Source: an uncultured Chloroflexota bacterium | GTDB taxonomy: Bacteria > Chloroflexota > Anaerolineae > UBA4142 > SHND01 | Assembly (NCBI GenBank): GCA_937870825.1 | Contig: CALMZO010000040.1 | Location: 1 to 33,475 of the forward strand | DNA: 33,475 bases | Direction of reading: 5' to 3' | Part shown: positions 13,787-21,591 of the stretch, piece after piece | Layout of the letters: the number at the start of each line of letters is the position of its first letter | How positions within the stretch are numbered: position 1 is the stretch's first letter | Translations under genes and position numbers: made by a program | The notes under the pieces: generated by a model | What the model saw: the letters and a program-made list of their open reading frames with translations, nothing else | Told to the model about the DNA's origin: nothing | Database searches by the model: none

Positions 13787-15040
13787 TTACAAAGGAACGG
13801 TTTGATTGGAGTGGGATTCACGCCATGTGCGAATCGCCGTCGCATACAGGTTTTCGAGGTTCTCGGTAACAGCCGTTACGCTGAATTTTTCGAGAGCGAC
13901 GCGTTTCGCATTCTCACCAAGACGCACGCGCAGATTCGCATCGTGAACGACGCGGCGGACGAGTGTGGGAAATTCATCCGCGTCTTGGGCGAGCAAGCCG
14001 TTGAAATTGTCCTCTATAATATCACGAGTTCCGCCAGTATTCAAAGCGATGGTAGGAATCCCCAGCGCCTGCGCTTCCAACAGCGTGCGCGCCAACGGTT
14101 CAGCCCAACGCGACGGAAAGAGGAGGGCTTGCGCGCGCGACAAGAGCACAAGTGTTTCCGCGTTGGAAATCCACCCGCGCATTTCAATTCCCTGGCAGCG
14201 CGCCAAATTTTCGTGTAATTCTCCATCGCCCGCGACGATGAGCGGAATTTCCACACCACTTTTTTCCAGAATTTCAGGCAACAAATCCGCGCCTTTCAAC
14301 GCATTCAGTTTTCCGATAAATAGCAGATACGGGCTTTCGAGATTCGTCGTTTGTCCTTTGTCCTTTGTCGTCTGTCCGATTTCATCCACATCAATCAAAT
14401 TTGGCACGACGCGCAATTTTTTTTCGTCCACAATTCCGCGCAATGTGTTCGCGACAAAATCGCTGACCGCAATCACCGCGTCGGAATTTTGCAATGCGCG
14501 TTGGCGTCGTTCCAATTCGCGTTCGACGAATGGAATCGCGGGCTGCATGAATTTTGCCGCGCCGCGATATTTTTGCGCGAGACATTTTGTAATTTCGCCG
14601 CCGCGACACATTGGACAAATCGCGTCGTCGCGCCAGAGTGTTCCGTATAAACACACCGCCCAATAATCGCGCACGGTACTCACAACCGGAATCGGAACAA
14701 TTTTTTTCGCCGCCGTCGCGGCAGAAATCGAAAGCATGTGCTGCGCGTGAATCAAATCAAATTCGCGCGCGCGTTCCGCGAGATACGCGCTCAAATTTTT
14801 TTCCAGCACGCGTGTGTGCTGCCATGCGCGCAATCCGGGAATGCTTGACGCGTGATACCCAACTTGAACGACGTTCAATCCTTCGTACGCGCGCGTTGAA
14901 ATTTCGCGTGCGCCGGGTTTTGGCAAAACGATTTCGACGCAATGTCCGCGCTGCCGCAACGCGCGCGCAAGATGAAAAGTGCTCCAACCGCTGCCGCCAC
15001 TTTTGGGAGGAAAGACATCGGTGGCGATGAGAATGTTCAC
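13787..15040 (-). CDS. GT4 family glycosyltransferase with heptamer-derived insert
   Basis: 417 residues, GT-B fold: FPPKSGGSGWSTFHLARALR at the N-terminus, YLLFIGKLNALKGADLLPEI, GWISNAETLVLLSRA, and LLFPSRWAEPLARTLLEAQ (donor-binding E-x(7)-E). A C-P-M-C...C cluster at ~140-152 follows the CLYGTLWRDD stretch, as in some GT4 enzymes with a cysteine-bearing acceptor loop. Between the two domains lies GQTTKDKGQTT, encoded by a heptamer tandem repeat, at the inter-domain hinge where an insert is tolerated. The start is GTG at 15040, overlapping the TGA of the flippase-like gene (GTGA). Confidence 0.9.
   Translation of the reverse strand: MNILIATDVFPPKSGGSGWSTFHLARALRQRGHCVEIVLPKPGAREISTRAYEGLNVVQVGYHASSIPGLRAWQHTRVLEKNLSAYLAERAREFDLIHAQHMLSISAATAAKKIVPIPVVSTVRDYWAVCLYGTLWRDDAICPMCRGGEITKCLAQKYRGAAKFMQPAIPFVERELERRQRALQNSDAVIAVSDFVANTLRGIVDEKKLRVVPNLIDVDEIGQTTKDKGQTTNLESPYLLFIGKLNALKGADLLPEILEKSGVEIPLIVAGDGELHENLARCQGIEMRGWISNAETLVLLSRAQALLFPSRWAEPLARTLLEAQALGIPTIALNTGGTRDIIEDNFNGLLAQDADEFPTLVRRVVHDANLRVRLGENAKRVALEKFSVTAVTENLENLYATAIRTWRESHSNQTVPL
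14346..14378. repeat. in-frame heptamer repeat inside a GT4 gene
   Basis: GTCGTTT, GTCCTTT, GTCCTTT, GTCGTCT, GTCCG: 4.7 heptamers. They are read on the minus strand as the hydrophilic linker GQTTKDKGQTT between the N- and C-domains. Confidence 0.85.
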
Positions 15041-16086
15041 TGGGATGGGGTACGGGAAACGGGTGCCGGAGGACGGGAGGTCTCGTTCGTCGTCCGCCGT
15101 TCGTCGGAAGCCGGCGCTGACGAAGGAGGCGTCCTATGGCGCTTGCGAAACCAAACGAGTCCGCCGGGCAAACTCGTCGTGACGACAATCACATGAAACA
15201 GCAGTGACATCGCGAGCGCGCGTTCATCCGGTACGCCGACGAGTCCGAAAAAGGTGACGACAATCATTTCTTTCGCGCCGAGTCCGTTAAAGGAAATGGG
15301 GATGAGCAGCAAAAACGCGATGATGGGATTAAAGAGGAGGAAGGTGAAAAAGTTGACGTGTGTGATGCCAACGGCTTGCCCCACGAGAAACCAGACAAAC
15401 GCGGTCAAGACCACAATGCCCATCGAAATCAAAACATTCAGCGCGAGCGCGGCATAACGAAAGCGGTACACTTGCAAGGCGCGATACACATTTTGCGCGA
15501 CGGGTTTCAATTTTTGCAGCGGTCCGATATCAAAAATAAATTTTACGCGCTGCGCCAGACGCCGCGAAAACAACGCCGCGCACAATGCCATGAACGCGCT
15601 GGCGGCAATAACGGTGACGACTTCGATTTGTTCCAAGGCTTGCGCCTGCGCCAGCATCACCGTCGCCAATGCCGCCGTGACCACTGCCGCCGAGAAAAAT
15701 GCAAACAAGCCCATCAAGCGGTCCACCAACACCGAAATCGCCGCCGCTTCTTTGCGTCCGTGCGTGACACGCGCCAAATCGTACGCGCGCACTACATCAC
15801 CGCCGATGTTGGACGGCAACACGTTTCCGAAAAACAAACCCATCAACGCGTACGACAACAGCGCGCCGAGCGACACCTCAATGTTTTGTGCCTTGACGAG
15901 AATTTCCCATTTCACCGCGCCCAACACAATCGCGCCAAAATACAACGCGAGCGCGGCGAGCAGCAATGCCACATTCGCTTCGGCAATAATTCCCCACACC
16001 ACTTGCAGCGGAATGCGCGTTAAAAGAAACACGAATAACGCGAGCGTGACGAGGAGCTTTAAAAGATTAACAACAGATTGTTTCAT
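15037..16086 (-). CDS. lysylphosphatidylglycerol synthetase/flippase-like membrane protein (UPF0104, AglD type)
   Basis: 349 residues with about eight membrane segments, starting KQSVVNLLKLLVTLALFVFL. Family marks are GLFFGNVLPSNIGGDVVRAY (the N-x-x-P-x-x-x-G-G-D motif), RKEAAAISVLVDRLMGLFAF, and PISFNGLGAKEMIVVTFFGL. This family includes the MprF flippase domain and archaeal AglD-type proteins of glycan assembly; a lipid-handling role in the glycan cluster is likely. The ~30-residue C-terminal tail is hydrophilic and partly encoded by the heptamer family. ATG at 16086 begins the hydrophobic N-terminus; ATG 16098 is an alternative, and neither has a clear ribosome site. Confidence 0.85.
   Translation of the reverse strand: MKQSVVNLLKLLVTLALFVFLLTRIPLQVVWGIIAEANVALLLAALALYFGAIVLGAVKWEILVKAQNIEVSLGALLSYALMGLFFGNVLPSNIGGDVVRAYDLARVTHGRKEAAAISVLVDRLMGLFAFFSAAVVTAALATVMLAQAQALEQIEVVTVIAASAFMALCAALFSRRLAQRVKFIFDIGPLQKLKPVAQNVYRALQVYRFRYAALALNVLISMGIVVLTAFVWFLVGQAVGITHVNFFTFLLFNPIIAFLLLIPISFNGLGAKEMIVVTFFGLVGVPDERALAMSLLFHVIVVTTSLPGGLVWFRKRHRTPPSSAPASDERRTTNETSRPPAPVSRTPSQ
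15085..15108. repeat. degenerate heptamer repeat in the 3-prime end of the flippase-like gene
   Basis: GTTC, GTCGTCC, GCCGTTC, GTCGGA: the same (G/C)TC(G/C)TTC family as at 7,810 and 14,346. It is read as DERRTTNE in the C-terminal tail. Confidence 0.6.
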
Positions 16087-16101
16087 GCCGGAAAGCATCG
16101 G

Positions 16102-16134
16102 GCATTGAGTAACGGGTCTTGGGTAACTCAATGC
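16102..16134. repeat. 9-bp inverted repeat between a GT2 gene and the flippase-like gene
   Basis: GCATTGAGT (16102-16110) and ACTCAATGC (16126-16134), with a 15-nt centre containing GGGTCTTGGGTAA. It fills the 55-bp junction and can form a hairpin. No T tract is present. Confidence 0.6.
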
Positions 16135-16141
16135 TTGTTGC

Positions 16142-17053
16142 TCAGCCCTTTACTTTGGGTTCCGCCTTGTGTTCCACTTGTTTCGTCGTCCACGCGATAT
16201 TCCACACTTCGTGCTTGCGCCCGCGCACATAATAATCGTACGTGCCGAGCAGCCGCGCGAACCATTCGACGAGCGCGAGCGAAACGAGCGTGTACATCAA
16301 ACGCACCGCTTTCCACATTTCTTCCCACGCGATACGCGAGACGCGCAAATTGTCCATCGAAGACACTTTGTAGCCGTACTTGTGGACGAGATGCAAATGC
16401 CCCGCGTAATTGCGGCGGCGCTGCATAATAAATTCGCGCAGCGTTTCGGGTCCCGAGTTGTAGACCACAGCATCGGGCGCGTAACGCACTTCCAAGCCGC
16501 GTCGAATCACCAACGCTTCGACAAATGCTTCGTCCATCGCCACATCGGGCGGCAAATGCGTGAACACTTTGCGAAAGGCAATGAGTTCCCCGAGACGCGG
16601 GATTTCCAAACACAACTCGTGTTCCATCTGCAATCGCAAATGCGACATGTAACCGACAATGTGGTCGGGAACGTTCGTCGGAATTTTTTGCGCGCCCGTC
16701 ATACCCACTTTCGGGTCGGCAAACAATTTCACGAGATTTTCAATGGTGCTGAGACCGGGAATCGTGTCGCCGCTTTCGATAATGCAAATATCCTCGCGCG
16801 CGTTTTGCAGAAACAGATTGATGGCGGACGTTTTGCCTTCGCGCGTTTTTTGTTCAATCAATTTGACGCGCGGGTCTCGCTGTTCGTACACGCGCACAAT
16901 ATCGCACGTATTGTCGGTACAACCGCTCGCGACGACAACGATTTCACTGATTTCGACTTGATGCAATTCTTGCGCGAGCATCGCATCGAGCAGCTTGCCG
17001 ATGTTTTTTGCTTCATTGTGCGCCGTGATGCCGACGCTGCATGGAATAGACAT
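16142..17053 (-). CDS. GT2 family glycosyltransferase
   Basis: 303 residues. GT-A domain: SVGITAHNEAKNIGKLLDAM, IVVVASGCTDNT, REGKTSAINLFL, and IIESGDTIPG, where E-S-G-D takes the place of the usual D-x-D. MDEAFVEALVIRRGLEVRYA is the catalytic region, and QRRRNYAGHLHL is the (Q/R)-x-x-R-W-like acceptor site with Trp replaced by Asn-Tyr. One C-terminal hydrophobic stretch (~255-275) may associate with the membrane. I take ATG 17053; the frame continues upstream to a TTG at 17089, but those residues come from a heptamer repeat. No ribosome site is seen. Sugar specificity unknown. Confidence 0.85.
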   Translation of the reverse strand: MSIPCSVGITAHNEAKNIGKLLDAMLAQELHQVEISEIVVVASGCTDNTCDIVRVYEQRDPRVKLIEQKTREGKTSAINLFLQNAREDICIIESGDTIPGLSTIENLVKLFADPKVGMTGAQKIPTNVPDHIVGYMSHLRLQMEHELCLEIPRLGELIAFRKVFTHLPPDVAMDEAFVEALVIRRGLEVRYAPDAVVYNSGPETLREFIMQRRRNYAGHLHLVHKYGYKVSSMDNLRVSRIAWEEMWKAVRLMYTLVSLALVEWFARLLGTYDYYVRGRKHEVWNIAWTTKQVEHKAEPKVKG

Positions 17054-17081
17054 GAGATTGGAGACTGGAGATTGCAGATTT
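17054..17081. repeat. heptamer tandem repeat at the GT2 start
   Basis: GAGATTG, GAGACTG, GAGATTG, CAGATTT: four units immediately before the ATG at 17053 on the minus strand. If the upstream TTG is used, it is translated as part of an N-terminal extension (NLQSPVSNL). Confidence 0.8.
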
Positions 17082-17085
17082 GCCG

Positions 17086-17778
17086 TCAAGTAGAGTCAAC
17101 TATTGGCTTTTTTGGACGAATCAAAAGTAACAAGCATCCGGTTGGAATGCCAATAACAAATCCCGTGATGCCACCCGCTATAGAACCCAGAAGAAAGCTA
17201 GAAACCCATCCGCCTTTGCCAAAAGCGAGCACACTTCCAAAGATTGCATAACTCGCAGGGTACGCAAAAGCGATTCCAAATATGAAACCAATGAGTCCGA
17301 TAATCGAGGCAACAGGTAACCATAGCAACCCAAGCGCAATTCTCTTTTGACCAAGCATAACACCTTGAGAAATCGAGACACAAAGGGAGAAAAGTAAAAG
17401 TGATGTGAAATAGCTATTGAGCTCTGAAGACGGAGGCAAAAATAACGAGCTCACAGGCGCTCCAAACCATTGGAACACAAGCACTAGACCTATGCTTGCC
17501 CCCACAACATTTGCAACAATCCAGACGGGTGAGAACGCTCTCCAACGCACAAGGGCACCCCATTGAACAATGCCAAGCCCAAACCCCATCATTACACCCA
17601 GAGAAATTGCGCCGAGCATAAAACGAAGGTGAAAAGTTTGGCTATCGCCCGATGCCAGAAATCGCGCCAAGTTTGCCGCAAAAACATAGTTGACTACCAA
17701 ACAAATTGCCCAGCCGGCAATGTTCGCCAGAATCCAAAGCCCCAAAAAAGTTTTGTTCGATGTTGGAATAGTAGGCAT
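17086..17778 (-). CDS. hypothetical multipass membrane protein
   Basis: 230 residues with about six hydrophobic segments and many Gly residues (MLGAISLGVMMGFGLGIVQW; GSIAGGITGFVIGIPTGCLL). No catalytic motif or charged residues within membrane segments that would suggest a transporter family. I do not recognise it. Its base use differs from its neighbours: it is less GC-rich and nearly free of the CGCG runs found in all surrounding genes, which suggests recent acquisition. ATG 17778 lies 10 bp after the stop of the upstream multipass transferase, and a TTG at 17820 would give an overlap; no ribosome site is visible. It is co-directional with the glycan cluster. Confidence 0.7.
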   Translation of the reverse strand: MPTIPTSNKTFLGLWILANIAGWAICLVVNYVFAANLARFLASGDSQTFHLRFMLGAISLGVMMGFGLGIVQWGALVRWRAFSPVWIVANVVGASIGLVLVFQWFGAPVSSLFLPPSSELNSYFTSLLLFSLCVSISQGVMLGQKRIALGLLWLPVASIIGLIGFIFGIAFAYPASYAIFGSVLAFGKGGWVSSFLLGSIAGGITGFVIGIPTGCLLLLIRPKKPIVDST

Positions 17779-17788
17779 GACGAGACGG

Positions 17789-19522
17789 CTAAGAATTGAA
17801 AAATCCAAGGATGAGTTCAAACACCATCGTTGACTCTTTCGTCAACGTGAACGTCAGAAAATAGAGCGGCGCTAATAATACCACGAGTGCGTACGTGCGT
17901 TTGGGAACGGGAATTGCGCGCGCGAGAGAACGCGTAAAAAAAACTGCGATGATGAGTGCAAGAGAAACGAGAAACGAAAAGGCGAGAAACGAAAATAACG
18001 CTTGCGTTTCCATACCGTTTGCAATGAGCGGCGCGCGAATGGGACTCGCCTGGCTGTTGATAAAGGGTTGCAACAGCGCGGCGGCGACAGCGGAAAGAAA
18101 TAACGCGAATGAAAGAAACGCGAGTTCCCTCATTTCCCCGCTTTCCTTGGATCCTATGCCACGCCACAGTCTCACAAAAATCCACGCCCACACCGCGCTG
18201 TTGAAAATTCCCAACGCGCTGTACCACCATACGTGGCTTGGATTTGTCCACGAGGCAAAATAGGGAGAAAGAGAAACAAAGGAAATAAAGACCACAATCA
18301 GCGAGAGCAAACGAAAATGTTTTGTGGGAACGAGCGTGACGAGGGCGAACGGCAAGAGCATCACGTAATAATAACCGACGACTTTTTTCGACAAGAGAAA
18401 AAACGCAAGCACAATCAATGTCGCGGTGAGCCACACATTCATCCCGCGCCGCGCGGCGACAATCGAAATCACCACGACGGCAATCAGAGTGAGCGGCGAC
18501 GACGCGCGCAAAAACAAATTGTCCGCGCCAAACAATCCCGCGAGTGCGACGAGCCACGACTGTGTTTGCAGCGGCACATCTGCCACATATTGGACGTTCA
18601 TGTACCAATAATCGTTCGAGTACAAAACAAAGGGCAGCGACACAAGCAAAATTGGAAGCGAAAAAACAACCAGTGAAACGAGAAACGAAACACCGCGTCG
18701 CAAGAAACTTGGCGTGTTCGTTCCAAACAACATCATTGCCCACAACGGCAGCGCAAACAAAATCGCGTTTTGCTTGAACAAGAATGCCACACTCAACGCA
18801 AGCATCGCGAATATCCAACTCCCTCGCCTCGTAGGAGAAAGGTCGGGACTGATGTCCATCTCCCCTCGCCTCGTAAGCGAAAGGTCGGAAATAAGGTCCA
18901 TCTCCCCTCTCCTTGTAGGAGAGGGGTCGGGGGAGAGGTAATACGCCAACACAACAAAAAACAACCACTCCGCTTCAAAATGCCCCTGCACTGCCGTATC
19001 GTACCACGTCACCGGATTCAGCAGCCACACCAGCATCGCAAGGCGCGCGAGAATTTTGTTTTTCGTTTTGCGCGCGACAATAGCGTACAACAAAACGCCG
19101 AGCGCAACATCAAACAACATTGGCGGCACGCGCACCAACAAAAAATCCGGTGCAAGCCACGACAACGCCAGAAAGGGTGCGACGACGAACGCGTGCAATG
19201 GCGGGTACGCATAGGGCCAATAATTCGCCGCGCGCGATTGCCCGTAGAGCGTGTTCCATTCCGGCGATAAAATCGTCTTGCCCGCGCCGATGAATGTGAC
19301 CACGTCCCACGTTTGCGAAAAGTACGCGTGGAGCGTGAACACGGTGGCGACGACCGCGACGAGATAGAGCAACGTCGCACCGACAATCCACCGCGCATCG
19401 CGTATCAAAAAAAGCGCCTGCGAGCCAGATTCCGCCGCAGGCGAAAAGTTTGACACGAACGGTTGTGAAAGAGAATCAGAGGGCATCGCGTTGTGTGGTT
19501 GGGACGCACGCGAGGAAACCAT
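17789..19522 (-). CDS. multipass mannosyltransferase-like protein (GT87/PIG-M type) with repeat inserts
   Basis: 577 residues, about 11 membrane segments. The large first loop has TWDVVTFIGAGKTI and YWPYAYPPLHAFVV; the early Asp and Y-P-P-L are typical of GT-C polyprenyl-sugar transferases. The gene carries several repeat-derived inserts in frame: three 14-residue units of (L/I)SPD-SPTRRGEMD form after the AYYLSP segment, TPSFLRRGVSFLVS, SGEMRELAF, and FSFLVSLAL. Each lies in a loop or a hydrophobic helix end, so the fold is probably kept. ATG 19522 (or GTG 19525) lies 8 nt or less after a TATAAT box, pointing to a leaderless message; a Met at 19486 is a fallback start. Confidence 0.8.
   Translation of the reverse strand: MVSSRASQPHNAMPSDSLSQPFVSNFSPAAESGSQALFLIRDARWIVGATLLYLVAVVATVFTLHAYFSQTWDVVTFIGAGKTILSPEWNTLYGQSRAANYWPYAYPPLHAFVVAPFLALSWLAPDFLLVRVPPMLFDVALGVLLYAIVARKTKNKILARLAMLVWLLNPVTWYDTAVQGHFEAEWLFFVVLAYYLSPDPSPTRRGEMDLISDLSLTRRGEMDISPDLSPTRRGSWIFAMLALSVAFLFKQNAILFALPLWAMMLFGTNTPSFLRRGVSFLVSLVVFSLPILLVSLPFVLYSNDYWYMNVQYVADVPLQTQSWLVALAGLFGADNLFLRASSPLTLIAVVVISIVAARRGMNVWLTATLIVLAFFLLSKKVVGYYYVMLLPFALVTLVPTKHFRLLSLIVVFISFVSLSPYFASWTNPSHVWWYSALGIFNSAVWAWIFVRLWRGIGSKESGEMRELAFLSFALFLSAVAAALLQPFINSQASPIRAPLIANGMETQALFSFLAFSFLVSLALIIAVFFTRSLARAIPVPKRTYALVVLLAPLYFLTFTLTKESTMVFELILGFFNS
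17962..17995. repeat. AAACGAG-family repeat inside the GT87-like gene
   Basis: Three near copies of GAGAAACGA, read on the minus strand as FSFLAFSFLVSLAL. It is the same unit as the inverted repeat at 9681-9733, and a further copy is at 18,673-18,691 (read as VSFLVS). Confidence 0.7.
18125..18146. repeat. 9-bp-family repeat inside the GT87-like gene
   Basis: TTCCCTCATTTCCCCGC is a decayed copy of the ATTTCCCTC array seen at 129 and 8723. It is read in frame as SGEMREL in a loop before a membrane helix. Confidence 0.55.
18814..18938. repeat. three tandem copies of a 42-bp palindromic repeat, in frame
   Basis: Units at 18814-18854 (41 bp), 18855-18896 and 18897-18938. The third contains a perfect 9-bp stem (18904-18912 / 18918-18926) with loop TTGTA. 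Read on the minus strand they give the repeated PTRRGEMD peptide in a loop of the transferase. The first two units have decayed stems. Confidence 0.9.
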
Positions 19523-19530
19523 CACCGACG

Positions 19531-19536
19531 ATTATA
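19531..19536 (-). promoter_or_regulatory. -10 box directly before the GT87-like gene (leaderless)
   Basis: TATAAT on the minus strand, 8 nt before ATG 19522. A TTTTGA 17 bp upstream is a weak -35. The predicted transcript start falls on the GTG/ATG start codons. Confidence 0.55.
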
Positions 19537-19574
19537 CAAGCGTCAAGAGAATTTCAAAAATAATTTACGCGTCA

Positions 19575-20666
19575 CTATTCCGAGAGCGGCACGCCGCCGC
19601 GCCGCGTAAAGCGCCAAAATTGCTCTACCGCCGAAAGCATTTGATACCGCGCGAGAAACGGTTCATTGAGCGCGCCGTAATGCGCCAGTGTCGCCTCCAG
19701 CCGATTGGGAACGCGCGCGCGAACGGCATCGCCCCATCGCGCGGGTGTGCGCCAAATTTCCAGAATGGAGGTGTGAACCATCTTTTGAATCAAATACGGC
19801 TGAGCCCATCGCCCAAGCACATCGCGCACTAACCACTGCGGCATCCGTTCGCGACGTGCCGCCAGAGGCGTATTCTCAATCTTGGCGTCCAACAGATGAT
19901 GCGCGAGCAAAATCGCCGCTGCAATCCAGGACGCATACGGCGGCCGGGATAACGCGCGCGTCCAATCAAAATCGGCGGGACGCGTTTCGAGCATTGCCGC
20001 AACATCGCACAACCAAATCGGCCGCGCATACGAATGCCGCGCGCTGTGAATGCAGACCACCTGAAACGCATCTTCGGGGTCAAGGACGCGAACTGGCAAA
20101 TCGCCCACGAGCTTTATGCGCGTTCGTTCCAGCACCTGGTCCCACGAGGAATTTGGAATGTATGCCGCATGTGCGCTGTCGCTCAAGCCCGGATGCACAT
20201 CCACATCCACAGGTGTTGCGCCGAGTTCGTACAAAATTTTTGTTGCCCTTGCGGCGTCGTGCGGCGCAACGGCTAAATCCACATCGCCCGGCGGACGCAG
20301 CCCCGCTTCGGCATAGTGCGAAAACACTGCCCATCCTTTGAACACAATCGGTTCGATGTTGTGCGCGCGCAGCGCGGCAACGTACTGATAGACCCGATGC
20401 GTCGCATGTGCAGAGCGAATGGCATGAGCCACGTACTGTGCGCGCAAGTGCGCGCTCACGTCGGATTGTGCGAGAGACGAATGCCGAATTTTCCACCACG
20501 CCAACGCTGCCGTAAGGGACGCTTTGAGGAGCGATGACATTTCCTCCAAATCGGGTTCCCCAAAATCCGGCGGCGGCGGATTTGCGCGCCACGCGCCGCG
20601 CAAAATTTTCGCAATCTGCGTCCCTTTGCGTTCGCGTGCAGCTCGGGTTGAGGATGCGCCAGCCAC
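19575..20666 (-). CDS. nucleotidyltransferase family protein (NTP_transf_5 type)
   Basis: 363 residues. The core is IEPIVFKGWAVFSHY followed by LRPPGDVDLAVAP: D128-x-D130 is the metal-binding pair of the pol-beta nucleotidyltransferase fold, and K110-G-W is the family mark. The upstream ILRGAWRANPP segment fits the usual N-terminal helix of this family, supporting the GTG start at 20666 over the internal ATG at 20540 (GGAGG but only 2-4 nt away). The GTG is 6 nt after a TATAAG box (leaderless). Relatives sit in lasso-peptide and other RiPP loci next to HPr-kinase-like genes and PqqD proteins, as here. What it nucleotidylates is not known. Confidence 0.8.
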   Translation of the reverse strand: MAGASSTRAARERKGTQIAKILRGAWRANPPPPDFGEPDLEEMSSLLKASLTAALAWWKIRHSSLAQSDVSAHLRAQYVAHAIRSAHATHRVYQYVAALRAHNIEPIVFKGWAVFSHYAEAGLRPPGDVDLAVAPHDAARATKILYELGATPVDVDVHPGLSDSAHAAYIPNSSWDQVLERTRIKLVGDLPVRVLDPEDAFQVVCIHSARHSYARPIWLCDVAAMLETRPADFDWTRALSRPPYASWIAAAILLAHHLLDAKIENTPLAARRERMPQWLVRDVLGRWAQPYLIQKMVHTSILEIWRTPARWGDAVRARVPNRLEATLAHYGALNEPFLARYQMLSAVEQFWRFTRRGGVPLSE

Positions 20667-20672
20667 GCGATT

Positions 20673-20678
20673 CTTATA
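20673..20678 (-). promoter_or_regulatory. -10 box directly before the nucleotidyltransferase GTG
   Basis: TATAAG on the minus strand, 6 nt from the GTG at 20666. The predicted transcript begins at the start codon. No clear -35; the upstream DNA is the terminator of the preceding gene. Confidence 0.45.
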
Positions 20679-20694
20679 CTCGATTTCGCGGCAA

Positions 20695-20729
20695 ATAAAA
20701 AACCTGAGGGAGAAAGTTCCCCTCAGGTT
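20695..20729 (-). terminator. intrinsic terminator of the HPr-kinase-like gene
   Basis: 10-bp perfect stem AACCTGAGGG (20701-20710) / CCCTCAGGTT (20720-20729). On the minus strand it is followed by a run of T, 9 bp after the stop codon. It separates the kinase transcript from the nucleotidyltransferase, which has its own -10 box. Confidence 0.9.
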
Positions 20730-20738
20730 GCCATCGTT

Positions 20739-21554
20739 TTATTTCAGTTGGTCGAGCAATTGGGGAGCAAACATTTTTGCCTCGCCGCGCGCGCTCTTGA
20801 GAATTGCGGCGCGCATTGCGACGCGCGTCAGCACCTCCAGGACAAACGGGTCACCCGAACGCGCGACGACGCAATTCGCCAGCAGTTCCAGCGCGCCCAG
20901 ACCCGGCGTCAAGGGCTGCGGACGCCATTTCGCGCGTTGACGAAATTGCGTGACGAGAATGGTCCCGACGGGCAGCGGGCGTTTGCCAATCGTGCCGCCC
21001 AATTCGTCGAACGAGATTTTGCGATTGGCTTTCATTTCATCCCGCAGCGCGAGTGGACGCGCGAACGGATGCACGCGCCCGTGTTCGTCCAACACGGCAA
21101 ATTCATCAGAATAATACGTCGCGCCCGCGCGCACCAATTCGCGCACGAGTGTACTTTTGCCCGCATACGATTTTGCGGGAACCAGAATCGCGCGTCCCTT
21201 CCACCCGACGACGCCCGCGTGAACAAACACTTTGCGCCGCGCTTTTTGCGCGACAGCCAATTGCACCTGCCCTTCGAACGAATTTAGCAACAGGTCAATG
21301 TCGCGCACACGCGTGGACGGTTCGTCATTGCTGTACAACACATGAAAGGGCTTGCGTCCCGAACGCGTCGGCGGCGCCACCCACAGCGAATACTGCCAAT
21401 CTACCTTTTGGGTTTTTGCGAGTTTCGAGTGCGGAGGGAGCGCGTTTTGCAATTGCAGCATGATGCGCGCATCATTGGTGCGAATGCCGATACGCGCACC
21501 GTAGCAGATGAACGTTGCGCAGTGCGTCCACTCGAGAGCGTTGGGGTTGGACAT
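20739..21554 (-). CDS. HPr kinase-like P-loop protein
   Basis: 271 residues. The N-terminal ~105 residues are a variable beta domain. The kinase-like part starts VFVHAGVVGWKGRAILVPAK; the Walker A loop is A127-K-S-Y-A-G-K-S-T135, followed by LVRAGATYYSDEFAVLDEHG, where D150-E151 is the HPrK-type acidic pair. The Ser/Thr capping loop of true HPrK/P is not evident, and no HPr or PTS gene is nearby, so it is not a carbon-control kinase. Relatives phosphorylate lasso-precursor serines (the ThcoK/PadeK type). ATG 21554 lies 9 nt after a strong promoter -10 box, giving an almost leaderless message. It pairs with the nucleotidyltransferase downstream. Confidence 0.82.
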   Translation of the reverse strand: MSNPNALEWTHCATFICYGARIGIRTNDARIMLQLQNALPPHSKLAKTQKVDWQYSLWVAPPTRSGRKPFHVLYSNDEPSTRVRDIDLLLNSFEGQVQLAVAQKARRKVFVHAGVVGWKGRAILVPAKSYAGKSTLVRELVRAGATYYSDEFAVLDEHGRVHPFARPLALRDEMKANRKISFDELGGTIGKRPLPVGTILVTQFRQRAKWRPQPLTPGLGALELLANCVVARSGDPFVLEVLTRVAMRAAILKSARGEAKMFAPQLLDQLK

Positions 21555-21563
21555 CGGGCGCGG

Positions 21564-21591
21564 AGTATAAAAGAGAACGGGGAATTGTCAA
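21564..21591 (-). promoter_or_regulatory. sigma-70-type promoter of the HPr-kinase-like gene
   Basis: Minus strand TTGACA (21586-21591), 16-bp spacer, TATACT (21564-21569). The -35 overlaps the stop codon of the upstream LuxR-type gene. The start codon follows the -10 box by 9 nt, so the 5-prime leader is about 2-3 nt. This is the best promoter match in the window. Confidence 0.8.
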
